Shown here in pieces: positions 28,929 through 40,911 of a stretch of 64,000 nucleotides of DNA. Each line of letters starts with the position of its first letter. Positions within the stretch are counted from its first letter, which is position 1. The DNA comes from Karstenula rhodostoma CBS 690.94 (lineage: Eukaryota; Ascomycota; Dothideomycetes; Pleosporales; Didymosphaeriaceae): positions 434,001-498,000 of the forward strand of contig MU001511.1 of NCBI GenBank assembly GCA_010093485.1. The letters are read 5' to 3'. The notes under the pieces were generated by a model. The model did no database searches. It saw nothing but the letters and a program-made list of their open reading frames with translations, and was not told the origin of the DNA. The position numbers and the translations under genes are program-made.

Positions 28929-30949
28929 TCACTCTAGAGCGTCTTGAGTGGCCTGCTCTATTTTGCAACCAGACTCCAGTAGCTTCTTTGCAGCTTCCTG
29001 TATAGATCGCCCATCTTCTTTCATTGTGTGCAATGCTGTCTCCAGAGTCTGCGTCCGAATGCGCAGTCGGCTGATCTCGGCCCTGAGAACGTTGATCGTC
29101 TCGATTGATGACGAACTCGCGGTGCCCAAAGTATGCGCGAGAGTAATGGACGGTGGATGGCTGCGGTTCGGGAGCTCTGAATTTGTGCCAGTCACCATTG
29201 CCTCTTCTAAGGTTTTGATCCGGTGCTGTAGTTCCGACTTGTCCGCGTCCCAACGTTTTTTGTCATCGGTACTCTGAGTCTGGAGACGATTCGCCATCTC
29301 CATAATTCGCATGTACTGTGCTCCATTTGCAACGAGCTGTCGCCGGCTTTCGTCCCTGCTTTCCTGCAGCTCTTCGACCTGGTATTCCATTGTTGTGACC
29401 TGCGCTTGCAGTCTCTCTCTCTCGTCCGTCAAAGTATTGATCTCTACATCACTGACTTCGAACTTTCTTTCCAGAGTCGCACATTTGATGCGCTGTCGCT
29501 CGAGTTTCTGCAGCAAGCTATCGTATTCTCTCTGAAGTGTTTGGAGTGCTATTGTTTTGACGCTGACTTGATGCTGCAATTCTTGCAGAAGGGCTGAATG
29601 CGCTGAAGTCTGCGTGGCAGCTGCCGTTGGTGGTGATACAGGAGGTAGACTGACACTGCTGAGGAAATGAATTGACGACGGAGATGGTAACACTGCCGAT
29701 CGCGTAGGCTGGGGAGCCTGCATTGGCGAGTGCGGTGACATGAACATAGAGCCTGAAGGGGATGCCGTGTGGTGTGGAGAGCTGCTCGTGGGCGGTATTT
29801 CGTTCCCGTAAGGGTTGCTTCGACTGGTTTCGGTCAAAGCGGTGGGATTCCCGAAGGTATTGAATCCATGGTAGGAAGGAACGTAGGGTCTAGCGGTCGG
29901 AAACTGCTCCTTGTGCGCCTCTGGGTCGTTGAGGCCTCTCCTCATTATTGAAGTTTTATCAGGCTGAGACGCGTTCTGGTTGGGACTACGTAGATAGGAA
30001 TCGTGTATATGGTTCCGTAGATTCGAGTTAGTCCATGATACTGTGTCAAGTGCCCACTGAAGCACCTCCTTTATAGGAACTTCCTCAGGGTTAGGTGACT
30101 GATGTGGCGGGGTCAGCGACGAAGCAAGTCTCGTAGAGAATGTGGCAACGGGGATTGGGTTCTGACGAGATACGGGAGGGAAACCTACTTCTGCGGATGG
30201 ACGATGGTCTTTCTGCAACAGTAATCCCACTCCAGAGTCAAGGGATAGTAGTTCGGCGGCAAGTTTGTTCAGTAAGGCACGGGCGTGGATGCATTCATGG
30301 CCTTTACAGCCGTATGAGCAGCAGGACACGGCCCCTGCCGCACGAGGCGCGTGTTCATTGCCGACTTGCGAGCGGTACGTGCCGCTACCAATGGGCTGTG
30401 GTGATAGATCCCGTTCAAGCGCCCGGGGACTTGAGCCTGTGCAATCTGTAATCAGCTCTGAGCTATGAATACGATGTCTGATTAGGCGATGCACAGGTAT
30501 TTGACTTTGGATGGACGAACTGCTGCGTGCGCCAAGTGCCACCACACATGGACACAGCAGTAAGCGCGCTAAAAACAGACAAGTACAAATGCTAGTGGAT
30601 ATTCAAACCTACCTTGAGCGCCTGTTGGCCATTGCCCTGCGACAAGCTGCTGGGATGAGTCGAGGAGGGATCGAGAGCTGGGTCTGGACTCGGAGACGTG
30701 ACGCGGGGGCAGAAAAGATTGGACCGAGCTTGTGAGCGATTCTGCAGTGCTGCAGGTCGGATGGTACAGTGGAGGTAGCCTTCGTTGGTTTGGGGTCTTG
30801 CTGTCATGAAGATGGTGGCTGGCATGTTGCGGGGGCGGGGGCGGGGGCGGCTCGTACGTAGCCAAAGCGGGAGAGGCATGGCGCTTGGTGTGTGAGTCGA
30901 TTGGGTCCTCCGTTTCCCATGGCCTCTTCCTTCCTTTGCCCAAGTCCAT
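28929..30949 (-). CDS. Proline-rich and coiled-coil protein, unknown
   Basis: Two exons, 30949-30613 and 30568-28929 (44-base intron, GTAGGT..TTTAG), 658 aa. The N-terminus MDLGKGRKRPWETEDP is basic and acidic in turn, then carries a polyproline run (about 34-40; GGGGGC units on the plus strand). After the junction comes a cysteine-containing segment (LLLCPC; CCSYGCKGHECIHARALLNK at about 195-215), which might bind a metal. A Ser/Pro-rich middle follows. Heptad-rich coiled coil covers about 430-550 (LLQELQHQVSVKTIALQTLQ onward) with a second helical part at the C-terminus. This layout suggests a nuclear regulatory or scaffold protein, but I do not recognise a named family. The next gene upstream is on the same strand with about 1 kb between them. 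Confidence 0.75.
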
Positions 30950-32001
30950 GAGTAGGAGCGACCCGTCGAAAATGAAAGCAGCGTCTAGGGTGCGCCATTC
31001 GGTTGTTGCAGCGGACTCCGGGTCAGATCAGCAACTACTGTCAGGGCGAAATGCCATGGCCGAAGCGTACAAAACACTGCAATGCTTGGGAATTAGTAAG
31101 TCGACCTGGAGTGGGTAGAGATCAAAGCGCCTTCGAACGAGCGAGCGTGCGGCCGTGTTCGCAAATTATTGCAGGTGTCCGGGTCGGAGCGTGACCGTCA
31201 ACGATGCAGCAATTACAGCGTCCTCGGGGCAAGATGGCAACCGATTAAGCCAGTCGTTGAGAACACGATGTTCTGGACAGGGTCGCGAACGCTGGACCGG
31301 CAGCGGCCTACAGTTCCACCGATAATTGTCGTCTAAAAGGGAGTCCCTGCTGACGACAAGGCTTTGTCAGATTTCGCTAATCTATATCCGACTAGCATAT
31401 ATTAGTGAACATCACCCGGCGGCGGGAAGAAGGCACGACTGAGTGGCCTGATGTCAGATCGATAGCTCTCGCGAGCATGCCGGTGTTTTGCAATAACGGC
31501 GGCGCTCTTGCGGGAGGCGTCGCTGTCGCGGGGCTTCTATCCCTCTACATCTATTGCTTCACGGGAGTTGGCGTGCAACAGTCGCTGTCGTGGAACATGG
31601 AACACGAAATGCACGAACAAATCAGATGATGTGGTCGCATGCGCCCAAGATCGTAGGTTTTGGATGCGTGGAGGCGTTATTCCCCCCGATCGAAAGGAAA
31701 TGTTTCCCCTTTACGACCATAATTGCGATAGTAAACATGTACGGTCTGCCCGGATCTACCATGAAACATGCACACATGTAGACTTGTGCAACATCGGAAG
31801 CTAGACCAGAACAGGGCCAATCATCAGCGGTTCATCGACCGCTAAACTCGCCTTTGTGCGGATACAATGCTCCCATAGGCTTCATAAAAGCCTCCGAATT
31901 TGACAAAGCCGAGTCTAGTCTACCGGAGATCGGCAAGGTACAAGTCGCGATACCAACCACGTAATTGCAGTCCTTCGACTAGGCAAGACAGTGCAGTAGT
32001 C
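30950..32001. other. 1.05-kb intergenic region
   Basis: Upstream of the coiled-coil gene and downstream of the next minus-strand gene. No supported gene. Confidence 0.5.
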
Positions 32002-33712
32002 TTAGTACAACCGCCACGCCTCCTCTTCTGTCCCTGAGTCTACGTCAACAATGTCTTGAGCGATTGTTCGCAGTCTCTCCTCCACCCAATGCTCTTCTCT
32101 GGAGACGACGTTGGCTTCCGTTGCCTGCATGATCTGCAGCTCGCTCAATAGCCCTTCAACTAAAGCCTGACACCTGGACACAATATGCGCAATACTTGAT
32201 CCTGGTACAGTTGGAGGCAGACTGTCCAGGTGCCGAGAGAAAGCCATCAGTTTGCGTGTCATGGCTGCATGCTCTTCTTTCCAAGCATCTCCAAGCCCTA
32301 CGAGAGATTGCATTGTGCCTCCGTGTCCGCCGGAGCCACCACGGTCAGACCAGACTTGATCCGCTTGGGACAACCACTTGCCGAAAGCCTCCACAAGATG
32401 GAAGAAGCGGCCACCAGGATCTAAAAGCGATGGCAGCTCGTGTAAAGGGGCCGACAATGCTTGGATGTGGGCAACGAGACCAGAAAGAGCATTGGATCCG
32501 TTCCATTCACGAAGAGCGAGAATGTTCTTCTGCTCTTGACCAAAACGTTCTTTTTCCTGCATGACCTGGTTTAGGCTTGCTACTTCGTCGAACTTTATTC
32601 GCAAGACCTTCTGTGCGCTCAACTCCCACTGTCTCATTGATAGGGCTGATGGCTCATGCAACAAGTGTAGTTGTAACAGTTCACTCTGAAGAGCGACGAT
32701 CTCTGGTGGAAGAACATGACTCACAGGCTCCGGAGCATGGATGAAGGTAGAAGTGGGTGCTTTGCCAGTTTTTCTGGGAGTAAAGTGCTGTTGTAATGTG
32801 GAAAAGGCAGGACGCCCAAGTTTTTTGGGTTCTTGTTTCAGAGCTTCACGCGGTTCTTTCGCCAGGACAGAATCTTCAGGTTCCTGGGGTGTGTTCGCTG
32901 TCGCGCGAGTATGTGGTAACCCAGGCTTAGCTCTAGTGCTAGCGGAGCGTGTCAAACCATCCTGACGAGCAGAGGTTCGGATGACACCAGCAGATGTCTC
33001 CGTAGGAGCGTTGCTCAAGGGCTTAGTAGAACCGGACGCCACCAGTAACGACTTCGACCTTTCCACGCGGGTTGTTGCTTTAACGGCTTCTCCCGTCTCT
33101 TTACGAGCGCCAATTGGCGCGTTTGTCGACTGCGTGCGGCTGTGGAGTCGGCTCGGTGGTGGTGGTGGCGGCATGGATTGCGATGCAACGCCAGGGCGCT
33201 TCAGCGACTGCGTTCGGCTCAGCCCTGAAGCGGGCGGCTTGTTCATATCCATGGGACGTGATGGATGCGAAACACCGGTATTTTGTTGGGAAGTTCGTGG
33301 TTGGTACAGTGATCGTGGTCTTAGACGGGGCTGCTTTGTGTCTCCTGTGTTCGCTTGCTGTGACGTTGCGCTATTTGCCGTGGTGTTGGATCCTGTAGCA
33401 TCTTGAGAGGTTTCGGCTTCGGCCATGCCATTCACCTTTGCAACAGCTCTCGGCAACCCCCGCTGGGGCAATAAGCTCCGTCGCTTTGGCGTGTCGCCAT
33501 TTGTATCTCCGAGGGCATTGTTTTGAGAGTCTGATCGTTTGTGAACTCGGCTGGCGTCAGAAGGCACCTGTCCGGGACGCTGTCGCGACGTTAGCACCAG
33601 GAGAAGAACCTTGTGCGCACAGTATAGTTACTTCTGACCGGGCGTAGGTGCTGTTAGCTCTATTGAGCTGGCTTCGGGGCTTCGGCGTAGAGCTGGGTGT
33701 TGGTATCGGCAT
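32002..33712 (-). CDS. Disordered basic protein with helical C-terminal domain
   Basis: Two exons: 33712-33632, encoding MPIPTPSSTPKPRSQLNRAN and seven more residues, and 33579-32002. The 52-base intron has CTAAC and a CAG acceptor; 552 aa. The first 290 residues are low-complexity, rich in Ser/Arg/Pro/Thr with repeated SLKRPG/RSKSLL-like patches and a PPPPPP run. The C-terminal half (about 305-550) is strongly helical: PEIVALQSELLQLHLLHEPS, KVLRIKFDEVASLNQVMQEK and a later ALVEGLLSELQIMQATEAN. This basic disordered N-terminus plus helical C-terminus resembles microtubule-associated adaptors, such as augmin HAUS8-like or other spindle proteins. That is only a structural analogy; no catalytic domain is visible. 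The short first exon is supported by the continuous frame and its typical splice sites. Confidence 0.78.
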
Positions 33713-34079
33713 TGTGTCTGAAGAGCTGTAGAGCTCCGCGGCCCGGTTCGGGGGTCAAAACAAACGAACGGTTGTCAATGCGATCTTATCTTATCGGAGC
33801 TGACTAAGCGGCGATTCACCCTAAAGAAACACAACACAATGTTTGTAGTGAATGAGCTTGAAGGTCCAGTTGGTGGTGATCTATGGGATATGAGGTTCTA
33901 TCACGCCTCCAGTAAGGGGAAAGGGTGCTGGGTGCTCATAGGGTGACCTACACCGAGTGAACGTCCAGCAGACCAGGGAGCTCTAAATCAATCATGCCTA
34001 GCGACCGAAGACCGAAACATTCCTTCGCTTTGCACCAACAAGTCAAATCGGGCTCTCGTTTCGCCTAAGCAGGCCTCCG
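33713..34079. other. Short intergenic spacer
   Basis: 367 bases between the start of the preceding minus-strand gene and the stop of the 6-phosphogluconolactonase gene. Promoter of one gene and 3' region of the other; nothing else seen. Confidence 0.5.
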
Positions 34080-34868
34080 CTAGAGACTGCCACGGCGCGC
34101 GGGGAAAGAAACCCCCTCGATAGCTGAATAATCGACAAACCAGCTGACCCTCTCCTGCGCCTGGGCGTTAACCAGCCCGCAAGGCAGCTCCCGTCCATCG
34201 TCCTTGTCGAATATGTCCTTCATGATATCCTTCTTTCCTCCCCCGGTAGCCACAAAGGCGATCTTAATACCGTGCGTCACGACCGGCAGCGAGAGCGTGA
34301 TGCGTTTCGGCGGTGGCTTTGGCGAGTCCTCAATCTTCAAGATCCACGCCTCGGTCTCGCGCAGAAGCGGAGAGCCAGGGAACAGGCTGCAGGTGTGGCC
34401 GTCGGGCCCGCAGCCCAGCAACAGCAGGTCGAACATGGGCAGTCGCACGCTGTCCCGCGCGGCGAAGACGCTGACGAGGGTCTGCTCGTACTGATCTGCG
34501 AGTTCCTGCGCATCGTCGAGGTACTTGACGTCGATTGGGAAGACCTTTGGCTGGCCGAGCGCGGCAGGGATCTTGTCCAGGAGTTCCGCCTTGACTAGCC
34601 TGTGGTTGCTGTCTTCGTGGTCAAGAGGGACGAGGCGCTCGTCGGCGTAAAATATTTCCCACTTGTCAAACTGAACCTTGGCGTCGCCGTTGGTCTCGTT
34701 GAGGAGCGCTTGGCCCAGGACCTTGGGCAGCGAGCCGCCGGAGACGGCGATGCGGAAGACTCCATGGCGGCTTATCGCAGCATTCTGCGCGTCCAGGACG
34801 TATGTGCGGAGGCTCGGCGCAAGCTCGTCGATGCCTTGGAAGGCGTAAAGATTCGGGGGCTTTCCCAT
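34080..34868 (-). CDS. 6-phosphogluconolactonase
   Basis: Hydrolyses 6-phosphoglucono-delta-lactone to 6-phosphogluconate in the oxidative pentose-phosphate pathway, in the cytosol; homologous to the yeast Sol proteins and the NagB/6PGL family. Intronless, 262 aa, the normal family length. Seen: substrate-binding loop FRIAVSGGSLPKVL (38-51), IFYADERLVP (72-81), DSNHRLVKAELLDKIP (86-101), and the catalytic segment DLLLLGCGPDGHTCSLFPG with His158. The C-terminal VTHGIKIAFVATGGGKKDIM block also fits. The start is MGKPPNLYAFQG at 34868; the frame stays open upstream to 35165, but that part is Arg/Pro-rich, looks like leader, and shows no targeting signal. Confidence 0.95.
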   Translation of the reverse strand: MGKPPNLYAFQGIDELAPSLRTYVLDAQNAAISRHGVFRIAVSGGSLPKVLGQALLNETNGDAKVQFDKWEIFYADERLVPLDHEDSNHRLVKAELLDKIPAALGQPKVFPIDVKYLDDAQELADQYEQTLVSVFAARDSVRLPMFDLLLLGCGPDGHTCSLFPGSPLLRETEAWILKIEDSPKPPPKRITLSLPVVTHGIKIAFVATGGGKKDIMKDIFDKDDGRELPCGLVNAQAQERVSWFVDYSAIEGVSFPARRGSL

Positions 34869-37800
34869 TGTGCGCGCGATAATAAAGCGAGTTGAGTGGT
34901 GGGGTGGAGCTGGAGCTGGAGGGGCAAGGCAAAGTCGGTAGTGGGGTCGTTCGTTTGTGCAGTCGCGCGTCGTCAGCCTGGTGAAAGGGTCGCGGGGAGA
35001 GACTCGCAGCGTCTCTGCGGGCTTATGAGGAGACAGGGACAGAGCGGCCAACCGGTATACATGGGGCGCTGCTATGACAGCATTCGTAAAGTGAAGGTCG
35101 GATTGTGGCGCCGGCGCCCGCTTTAGGCCAGCTATGATGCAGCCCGGGCTGCACCACGCTGCCACCTAACTTGCGGATGCCGCCATACGCTGTTCTCGAC
35201 ACACAGGCTTCCCAGGTATGCATTCCAGTCGCTGTAACGTGCGGGCTTGTCTTTTATAGGTGTTCTCACAGGCACGCGCACCACCTCAGCGCAGCAGCAG
35301 TTCGCGTAACGAGCAATAGCCGATCGAAGGGGCATATGACGAAACCGCTTCCCACGCTAGTCAACCCCGCCTTTGCCATGTGAACCGAGCAGATTTTTGG
35401 CAACACGTGAGCGTCTGGTGACGAACGCAGCGGTAGACAAGAGCCTGGTCGCGCTCTACCACGCGCCTGGCGACCTTCTTTCAGGGGCAAGCAAGGACAG
35501 AGAGAAGGCAGTCCGGAACATCCGCCATGTTTCTGCCCACATCACGGCGACAATGGCCGAGAATGGCATACCAGCTTGACGGGGGCTGCGAAGATGAGTT
35601 CACTGAGCGACTTCTTGTTCGACCATGCAAAAACTAGATTCTTCTGGGGGGTATTAGGCTTTGTCGATCAGCTTTACGAATGAATGGTTACTTGCCCAGG
35701 GCCATCTCCAGTCGAAGCGCTCTTCCACATCACGTCGGGGCGGAAGACCTTGGTGCAGCGGATGCATGCCATCATATTGTTAGGTATCTTGCCCCAGCTT
35801 GCGTCCGCAAGCGTCCGGATCTCAGTAGCACTACGGTATCCAGCGTATCTTGGTGGGTTATCATAGAAAAAACGAGGACAAAGCCACTGGACGAATTAGT
35901 GTATGCCATAGTATGCCTCGGGGTCTGGGTGTTAAAGCTTGGCGAACAATACACGTGGGCATGGTTCCCTCTCGACCGCGTATGCAAGATAAGGCCTTCG
36001 CAGTGCGTTTGCAAACCGAGCCGGCCGATGCTTCTGAAGACTCTTTGGATTTCGCAAGGTGTACCATCATGCCTCGCATCGTAATCAGCACGTCGTTGTA
36101 GTTACGCTCGTGGCTATCCGAAGCAGTGTGGAACGAAAAGAGATGGCTGGAGTGAGCCTCTCTGGTGGCGTACTCTCTCAGTTCGTGGTTCTTCTCGGCG
36201 AATGGGTCAGAGTCCGGTCATACTCACCCGACTATCCCCCAAGTGTACGGTAAGAGAAGAGGCTATCTTCCCCGCATGATCCCTTTGGTACAAGAGCCGG
36301 TTGGAAGCGATGGTATACAACTTGGTGTACGCTAAGTACAGGTACCTAGAGCACGCGGCAAGAGCACGGTCTTGTGACTAGCACGGCTACGAGAGCCGGA
36401 ATGTGGAACGTTCGAAGTGCTATCTTTTCCCGAGGCGGTGGCAATAATCGCGCAATATTGTTGACACTGCTGGACAACGGAGAGGCGAGGCTGGGCCGAC
36501 CCACCGTCCCAAAGGCTGCCAGCGTTCGTGGCTGCTAGTTAGCCATTATACGAGTCTTGCAGAAAGAATCGCGAGCACTCTAACCCAGCGGATAGCGGAC
36601 TCCGCGGGCAAACTTTTGCTGTCCGTCGCATGAGGCCGAGGTCTGGGCCTCGTCTGGTTTCTTCACATGCATTGGTAGCTTGGACCCTGAAGCCGTTCGG
36701 GGCTTAACCCCAGACCGTGCTCTTGTCGGCATTTTTTACCGTAGCCATAGCCAATCACTCCGTGGACATCCGACTGTGACCGAAGAGGAATGCCGACATC
36801 AACACATCCCCATAGCGGTAGTTTACCACAATACGTAGGGTTGGATGTTGAAACAGGTGGAAGGGACAGAAGCCAATGAGGCACGAACTGGGCATATTTC
36901 AGTTTTGTCTCGGTTGTTTGAGGTTTCTTGTCCCGAGTGCTCGTTCATGAGGGACGCGTTGAAGGTTACTTTAGCGACCAGGTCGCCGTTGGTGTATCAA
37001 GACGCTCACGCGACCACCGAGGTGAGGATGTTCGCCGAATACCGCTGAGATACATGGGCCTGGACAAGATGAGGATTCAATGGGGGACACTAATGCACCG
37101 GTCCACTACATAGGCACTGGGAGGCGGGGCAAGCACTGTACCGACTCCTCGAAGCGGCCCAAAACCTTTTTCCCCAGCCCCTAGGTTGTACGGTAGGAAG
37201 ACCGTGCCAGGTGTCTGCATGAATGGTCACACGGGCCAAAATCTAGACTCTTCCGGCACGGGCCGTTGAAACAGTTGACAATCAGAGCCCGTGGGGACTC
37301 CTTAGACGAGGAAATAAACGTTGCGATCGATGCCGGTCTGCAGGTTGGTGTTGAGCACCAGAAGGCGTCCGGTGAAGAACGTGGGGCTGTGTGTGGGCTT
37401 GGGCATCGATATCGGCGGATCGGTGGGCTGCTCCTGCGCAAGTACGAGGCTCCGATTGCATCAACCTGATGCGCGTCCCTGCAGCCCCGTCCTGCACACA
37501 GGTTGCGCAAGCAGTAGGGGCTGAGGCCTTGGAATTGGGCGTGGCGCTGGGCGTACAGTGGGATGACAAGGGCCGTAGCGCTGCCTGAGACGGACGTTCC
37601 GCGGGGACTAGCAATCAAAACATTAAAACATCAAGACATGCCAGACAACATGATGACTATGTAAGACAGCAGGCATGACGACTATGTAAGACAGGGTAGA
37701 AATGTGGGTGTCGATGCGATTTTGGATCTCTGATGCGTTGTAGAGCTCTCGATGTTTGCGTCGGCCGAGTGCTACCGCTGGTGCATCTGGGGATCGGTAA

Positions 37801-38197
37801 TTTTTGTTTCTTACCTAAGTTACGCCACCATTCGTTTCCCAGCCTGCGGAGGAGATGAGCACCACGGTCGGCTCTATTAGGGATACAATACTGGGAATAC
37901 TGAAAGGCTGGGTGCATAAGCAGACGGCACTCGCTCTGCCCAGAATCCCGGAGATAGCGCCGCCAGTGCAGATTGGGCAAGCCCTTCAGGGCTGGGTAAG
38001 CTGATACAGTAGCGCGGTCTACAAAAGTGCCTGGCCATCGCCGCGAACTGTGGAATCTCTCGCATACCGGCACGCCGGACTAGCGAGGCCAATCTTGATC
38101 GTGATGCACCCGCGGGCCAGTGTGTATATACTAAACGCCTTCCCGCGCCACGGCCGTCCTTCCTACTATTTTTCAAAAGGTCAGCACTGCCTATACC
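34869..38197. other. 3.3-kb gene-free stretch
   Basis: No convincing gene. On the minus strand near 37280-37420 the sequence FTGRLLVLNTNLQTGIDRNV ends at a stop with coding-like codon choice, but preceding pieces lie in other frames and no family is recognised; it may be a gene relic. A 21-base direct repeat (CATGATGACTATGTAAGACAG, one mismatch) occurs at 37649 and 37674. Confidence 0.4.
37649..37694. repeat. Two-copy tandem repeat, 25-base period
   Basis: CATGATGACTATGTAAGACAG at 37649-37669 and CATGACGACTATGTAAGACAG at 37674-37694, one mismatch. Confidence 0.8.
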
Positions 38198-38644
38198 ATG
38201 AGCGACGACGCCAACACAGCCACCTACTCTACACCCTCACAAGCTCTCTGCTACTTCTCGTTACCCGTCACTTCGACACATTTCTCTATCGAGACCCCAG
38301 GCACAACGCCTCTGCATACCTACTCGCCGGATATCCGTCCGGATCCTCACCACCCACTGCTTGCCTCTCGACACCTATCTCCCGAACACCACATGGCATC
38401 TGATCACTCTTCTCTGCTCCAGTTGCAGACATCTGCCGCCAATAGGCCTGCTGCGCAACCACTGCAAGAAGGGGCCTCGTCTCCTCCCGGTTCAGCCTCG
38501 AGCTCCAGCTCAGGTTCAACAAGCCCCTCGACTCTCTGCTGCAGTCGCTGCCGACGCGAATCCGGCGGCAGCATGGTCCAATTCGGCACCAACATCTATT
38601 ATTGCAGCCACTGCGCGAGGATGACGGGTTACTGCGCAGGGTGA
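38198..38644 (+). CDS. Small protein with C-terminal two-CxxC zinc-ribbon-like motif
   Basis: Intronless frame of 148 aa. Residues 1-112 are low-complexity (Ser/Pro/His-rich). The C-terminus holds CCSRCRRESGGSMVQF followed by GTNIYYCSHCARMTGYCAG, that is two CxxC pairs 18 residues apart, a likely zinc-binding ribbon right at the chain end. The pattern, with the conserved-looking QFGTNIYYC and MTGY, resembles small uncharacterised ascomycete proteins (recalled, not searched). No signal peptide. The start is the only ATG upstream of the motif preceded by a purine-free leader; MASDHSS (residue 67) is an alternative. Role unknown; binding of nucleic acid or protein is only suggested by the ribbon. 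Confidence 0.7.
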   Translation: MSDDANTATYSTPSQALCYFSLPVTSTHFSIETPGTTPLHTYSPDIRPDPHHPLLASRHLSPEHHMASDHSSLLQLQTSAANRPAAQPLQEGASSPPGSASSSSSGSTSPSTLCCSRCRRESGGSMVQFGTNIYYCSHCARMTGYCAG

Positions 38645-40863
38645 AAGACATGTTCTCTCGAACACAACACCAAAGCACATGACGAAAAGTACACAACTCC
38701 TGCATAGTCACGGACGTCTCAACCATCTCATTCGCCAAACATGTCATCTGCACTAGGATGCAATCACCAGGACGGGCTGTCTACGCCAGCAAGTAGGACA
38801 TTGTCATCGATACGTTCGACTCAACTGGTATCGCAACTGGACTGAACGATCAGGGGGGACAGGAGGTCGTCATGGGAGCATGACGCAGGGCTGTCATCCG
38901 GGCAGCCATAATGGCAAGGGGAAGCCCACGGAGGATGAAGACGCAAGTGGGTTTGAGCGATCAGTGCAAAGCGGGTTCTATTGCGCGTTTGCTACGGCTC
39001 CTAGTTACCAAGCAATGATACCCTATTCACGATTTTTCTACAATCAAGATTCCCAATCTGCCAACGCGCTATGCCTCGGCAACCGCCAGTGCCGTGATGG
39101 TGGGTTGACGTTCCACTACACATGTCAGCCTAGCTCATCCACAACAGTCACGAAAAGACGATCCGTTAAGCTTCCGACGATGCGCGGGGATTTCACGCAA
39201 ACTCTGTGCGCGGTAGCCTGCAACCACACAGGGGGCCGCAAATTGGCTCCATTCGCCGCGTGTGAGCGCAACGAAACAATGTGGGCTCGCATGTACAACG
39301 CGCGCATGCGGCCAGGTACCAACAACGACCCGGGTTTGTCTCGTTTCACTTTGATCAGTCCCTACCTACGTGCGGCGGTGCCGGCAAACAAAGCAGCCGT
39401 TGCTCGCCCTTTCCGGCGCACTGCCCCCCTCGGAGCACAAACTTGCGTTTCGAAAATTTCGAAATTCGACAGTCACACCATGACTCTCCTGATCCCCCGT
39501 TGGGCGGGCATGGACTTGTAGCAAGTTGTATCTCGATGTTCAAAGTCGATGTGATTGCAGGGCTGTCCCACTTGGACCCACAGCGATCGACGATGCCGGC
39601 TTGGGACAGGGACTACACAGTAGCGGCGGGGTTGACGCGCGTGGGGCAAGGGCGTCTTTGGCGATGCACCTTCATTATTCAGATTCGCGATGAATGTCGT
39701 GCCGGGACGCGTGTTGGCAGGTGGGCATGCCCAGCAGAGCAGAAATGCCCGGTGAATGCTGCGCTTCCGCGTGTTCCGTTTGTTGGTGGCGGAGGAAGGC
39801 GCTGGACCGACCGTCTCGCTGAGATGCGGCGGCTGTGGTTGGGTTCATCTGCTCATCCGTTCACATGACCCCATAAGGCTGTCAAGCCTTCACCTTCATC
39901 TTGAATTGCTAAGAATACATAAACATTCGACTCAGCACGGCCACCGTGCCTGCTGGAGCCTGGCGTGTGGCTCGTGCAAAACGAACGCTTGCGAGACCGT
40001 GTTCCTCACAAGCTGCCGCACTCAACCGCGACGACCTGCCCGGTCAAGTGCCCCGGTATCGACGATGCACCTGCGGCCGTGGTGATCTCCCGTCGTTGCG
40101 GATCCCAGCCCAAGTCGTCAGCGTCGTCGTTGCGCAACCTGATGTTTCACAAAACCGTGCGTTTTTCGTAGGTGGGTGGATAGTCTACAAGCCCTAGACA
40201 TTATAAACGGGGGCAGGGGCCGTGACGTTTTCATCCGATCTCCTGGTTGTCTATCGAGCATGCATGTGCAGCGGCTGCATGACTGACGTGCACTGCTAGT
40301 CACCTCCACCACCAACGCGTCGGGTCGGCTATTGCAACTGTCTGTCGGTTCGGACCGATCTTGAAAATGCTCGCCGTTCGCATGCCGACCGATTCTCCTC
40401 GACTCCTTTGATCGTGAGGTCGCTTATCGATCATCTGCAGATCATATACCTAGATACGAGGCGGGTACGAATGCAAGTGAGTTTTCATGGAAATCGATAT
40501 CCCCGATCGTTCTTCGATGTTGTGCGATGCGAATGCGAAGTAGGGTCGCTAATCTCTTGCTCCGCTCCACACCGCGTACTTTTGTGATCCCACCATGACG
40601 CACCGTCACGTGGCCTCCCCGCCATGTTGTCCTATCTTTGGTCCTGGCTGCGTCATCGTTACGCAACTGTAGCAGCTCTTTGGACGACTTTCACCAGTGC
40701 ATCATGTTCTCTGTCTTGACTGCGGAGGTCAAACTCTGCCACGTCGAATGAGTAATCACCTGATTAGATAGGAAAGTTTCTGACACGACTCTTTTTCTTT
40801 TCAATGTAAAGCTACCGTTATAACTGCCTAAGAGGTGCCTTTTTGTGTTTTGGTACCCCACCG

Positions 40864-40911
40864 AGTTCCTTTACTGTGTTTTGTCGCGGCTTGCCCGAGC
40901 GCGCGAAGTAT
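40864..40911 (-). repeat. Dispersed repeat, copy B (inverted)
   Basis: The reverse complement reads ATACTTCGCGCGCTC.GGCAAGCCGCG followed by ACAAAACACAGTAAAGGAACT, matching copies A, C and D. Confidence 0.65.

Noticed and set aside
34869..35165. N-terminal extension of 6-phosphogluconolactonase
   Set aside because: In-frame but Arg/Pro-rich leader-like sequence without a targeting signal; the family starts at the ATG at 34868.
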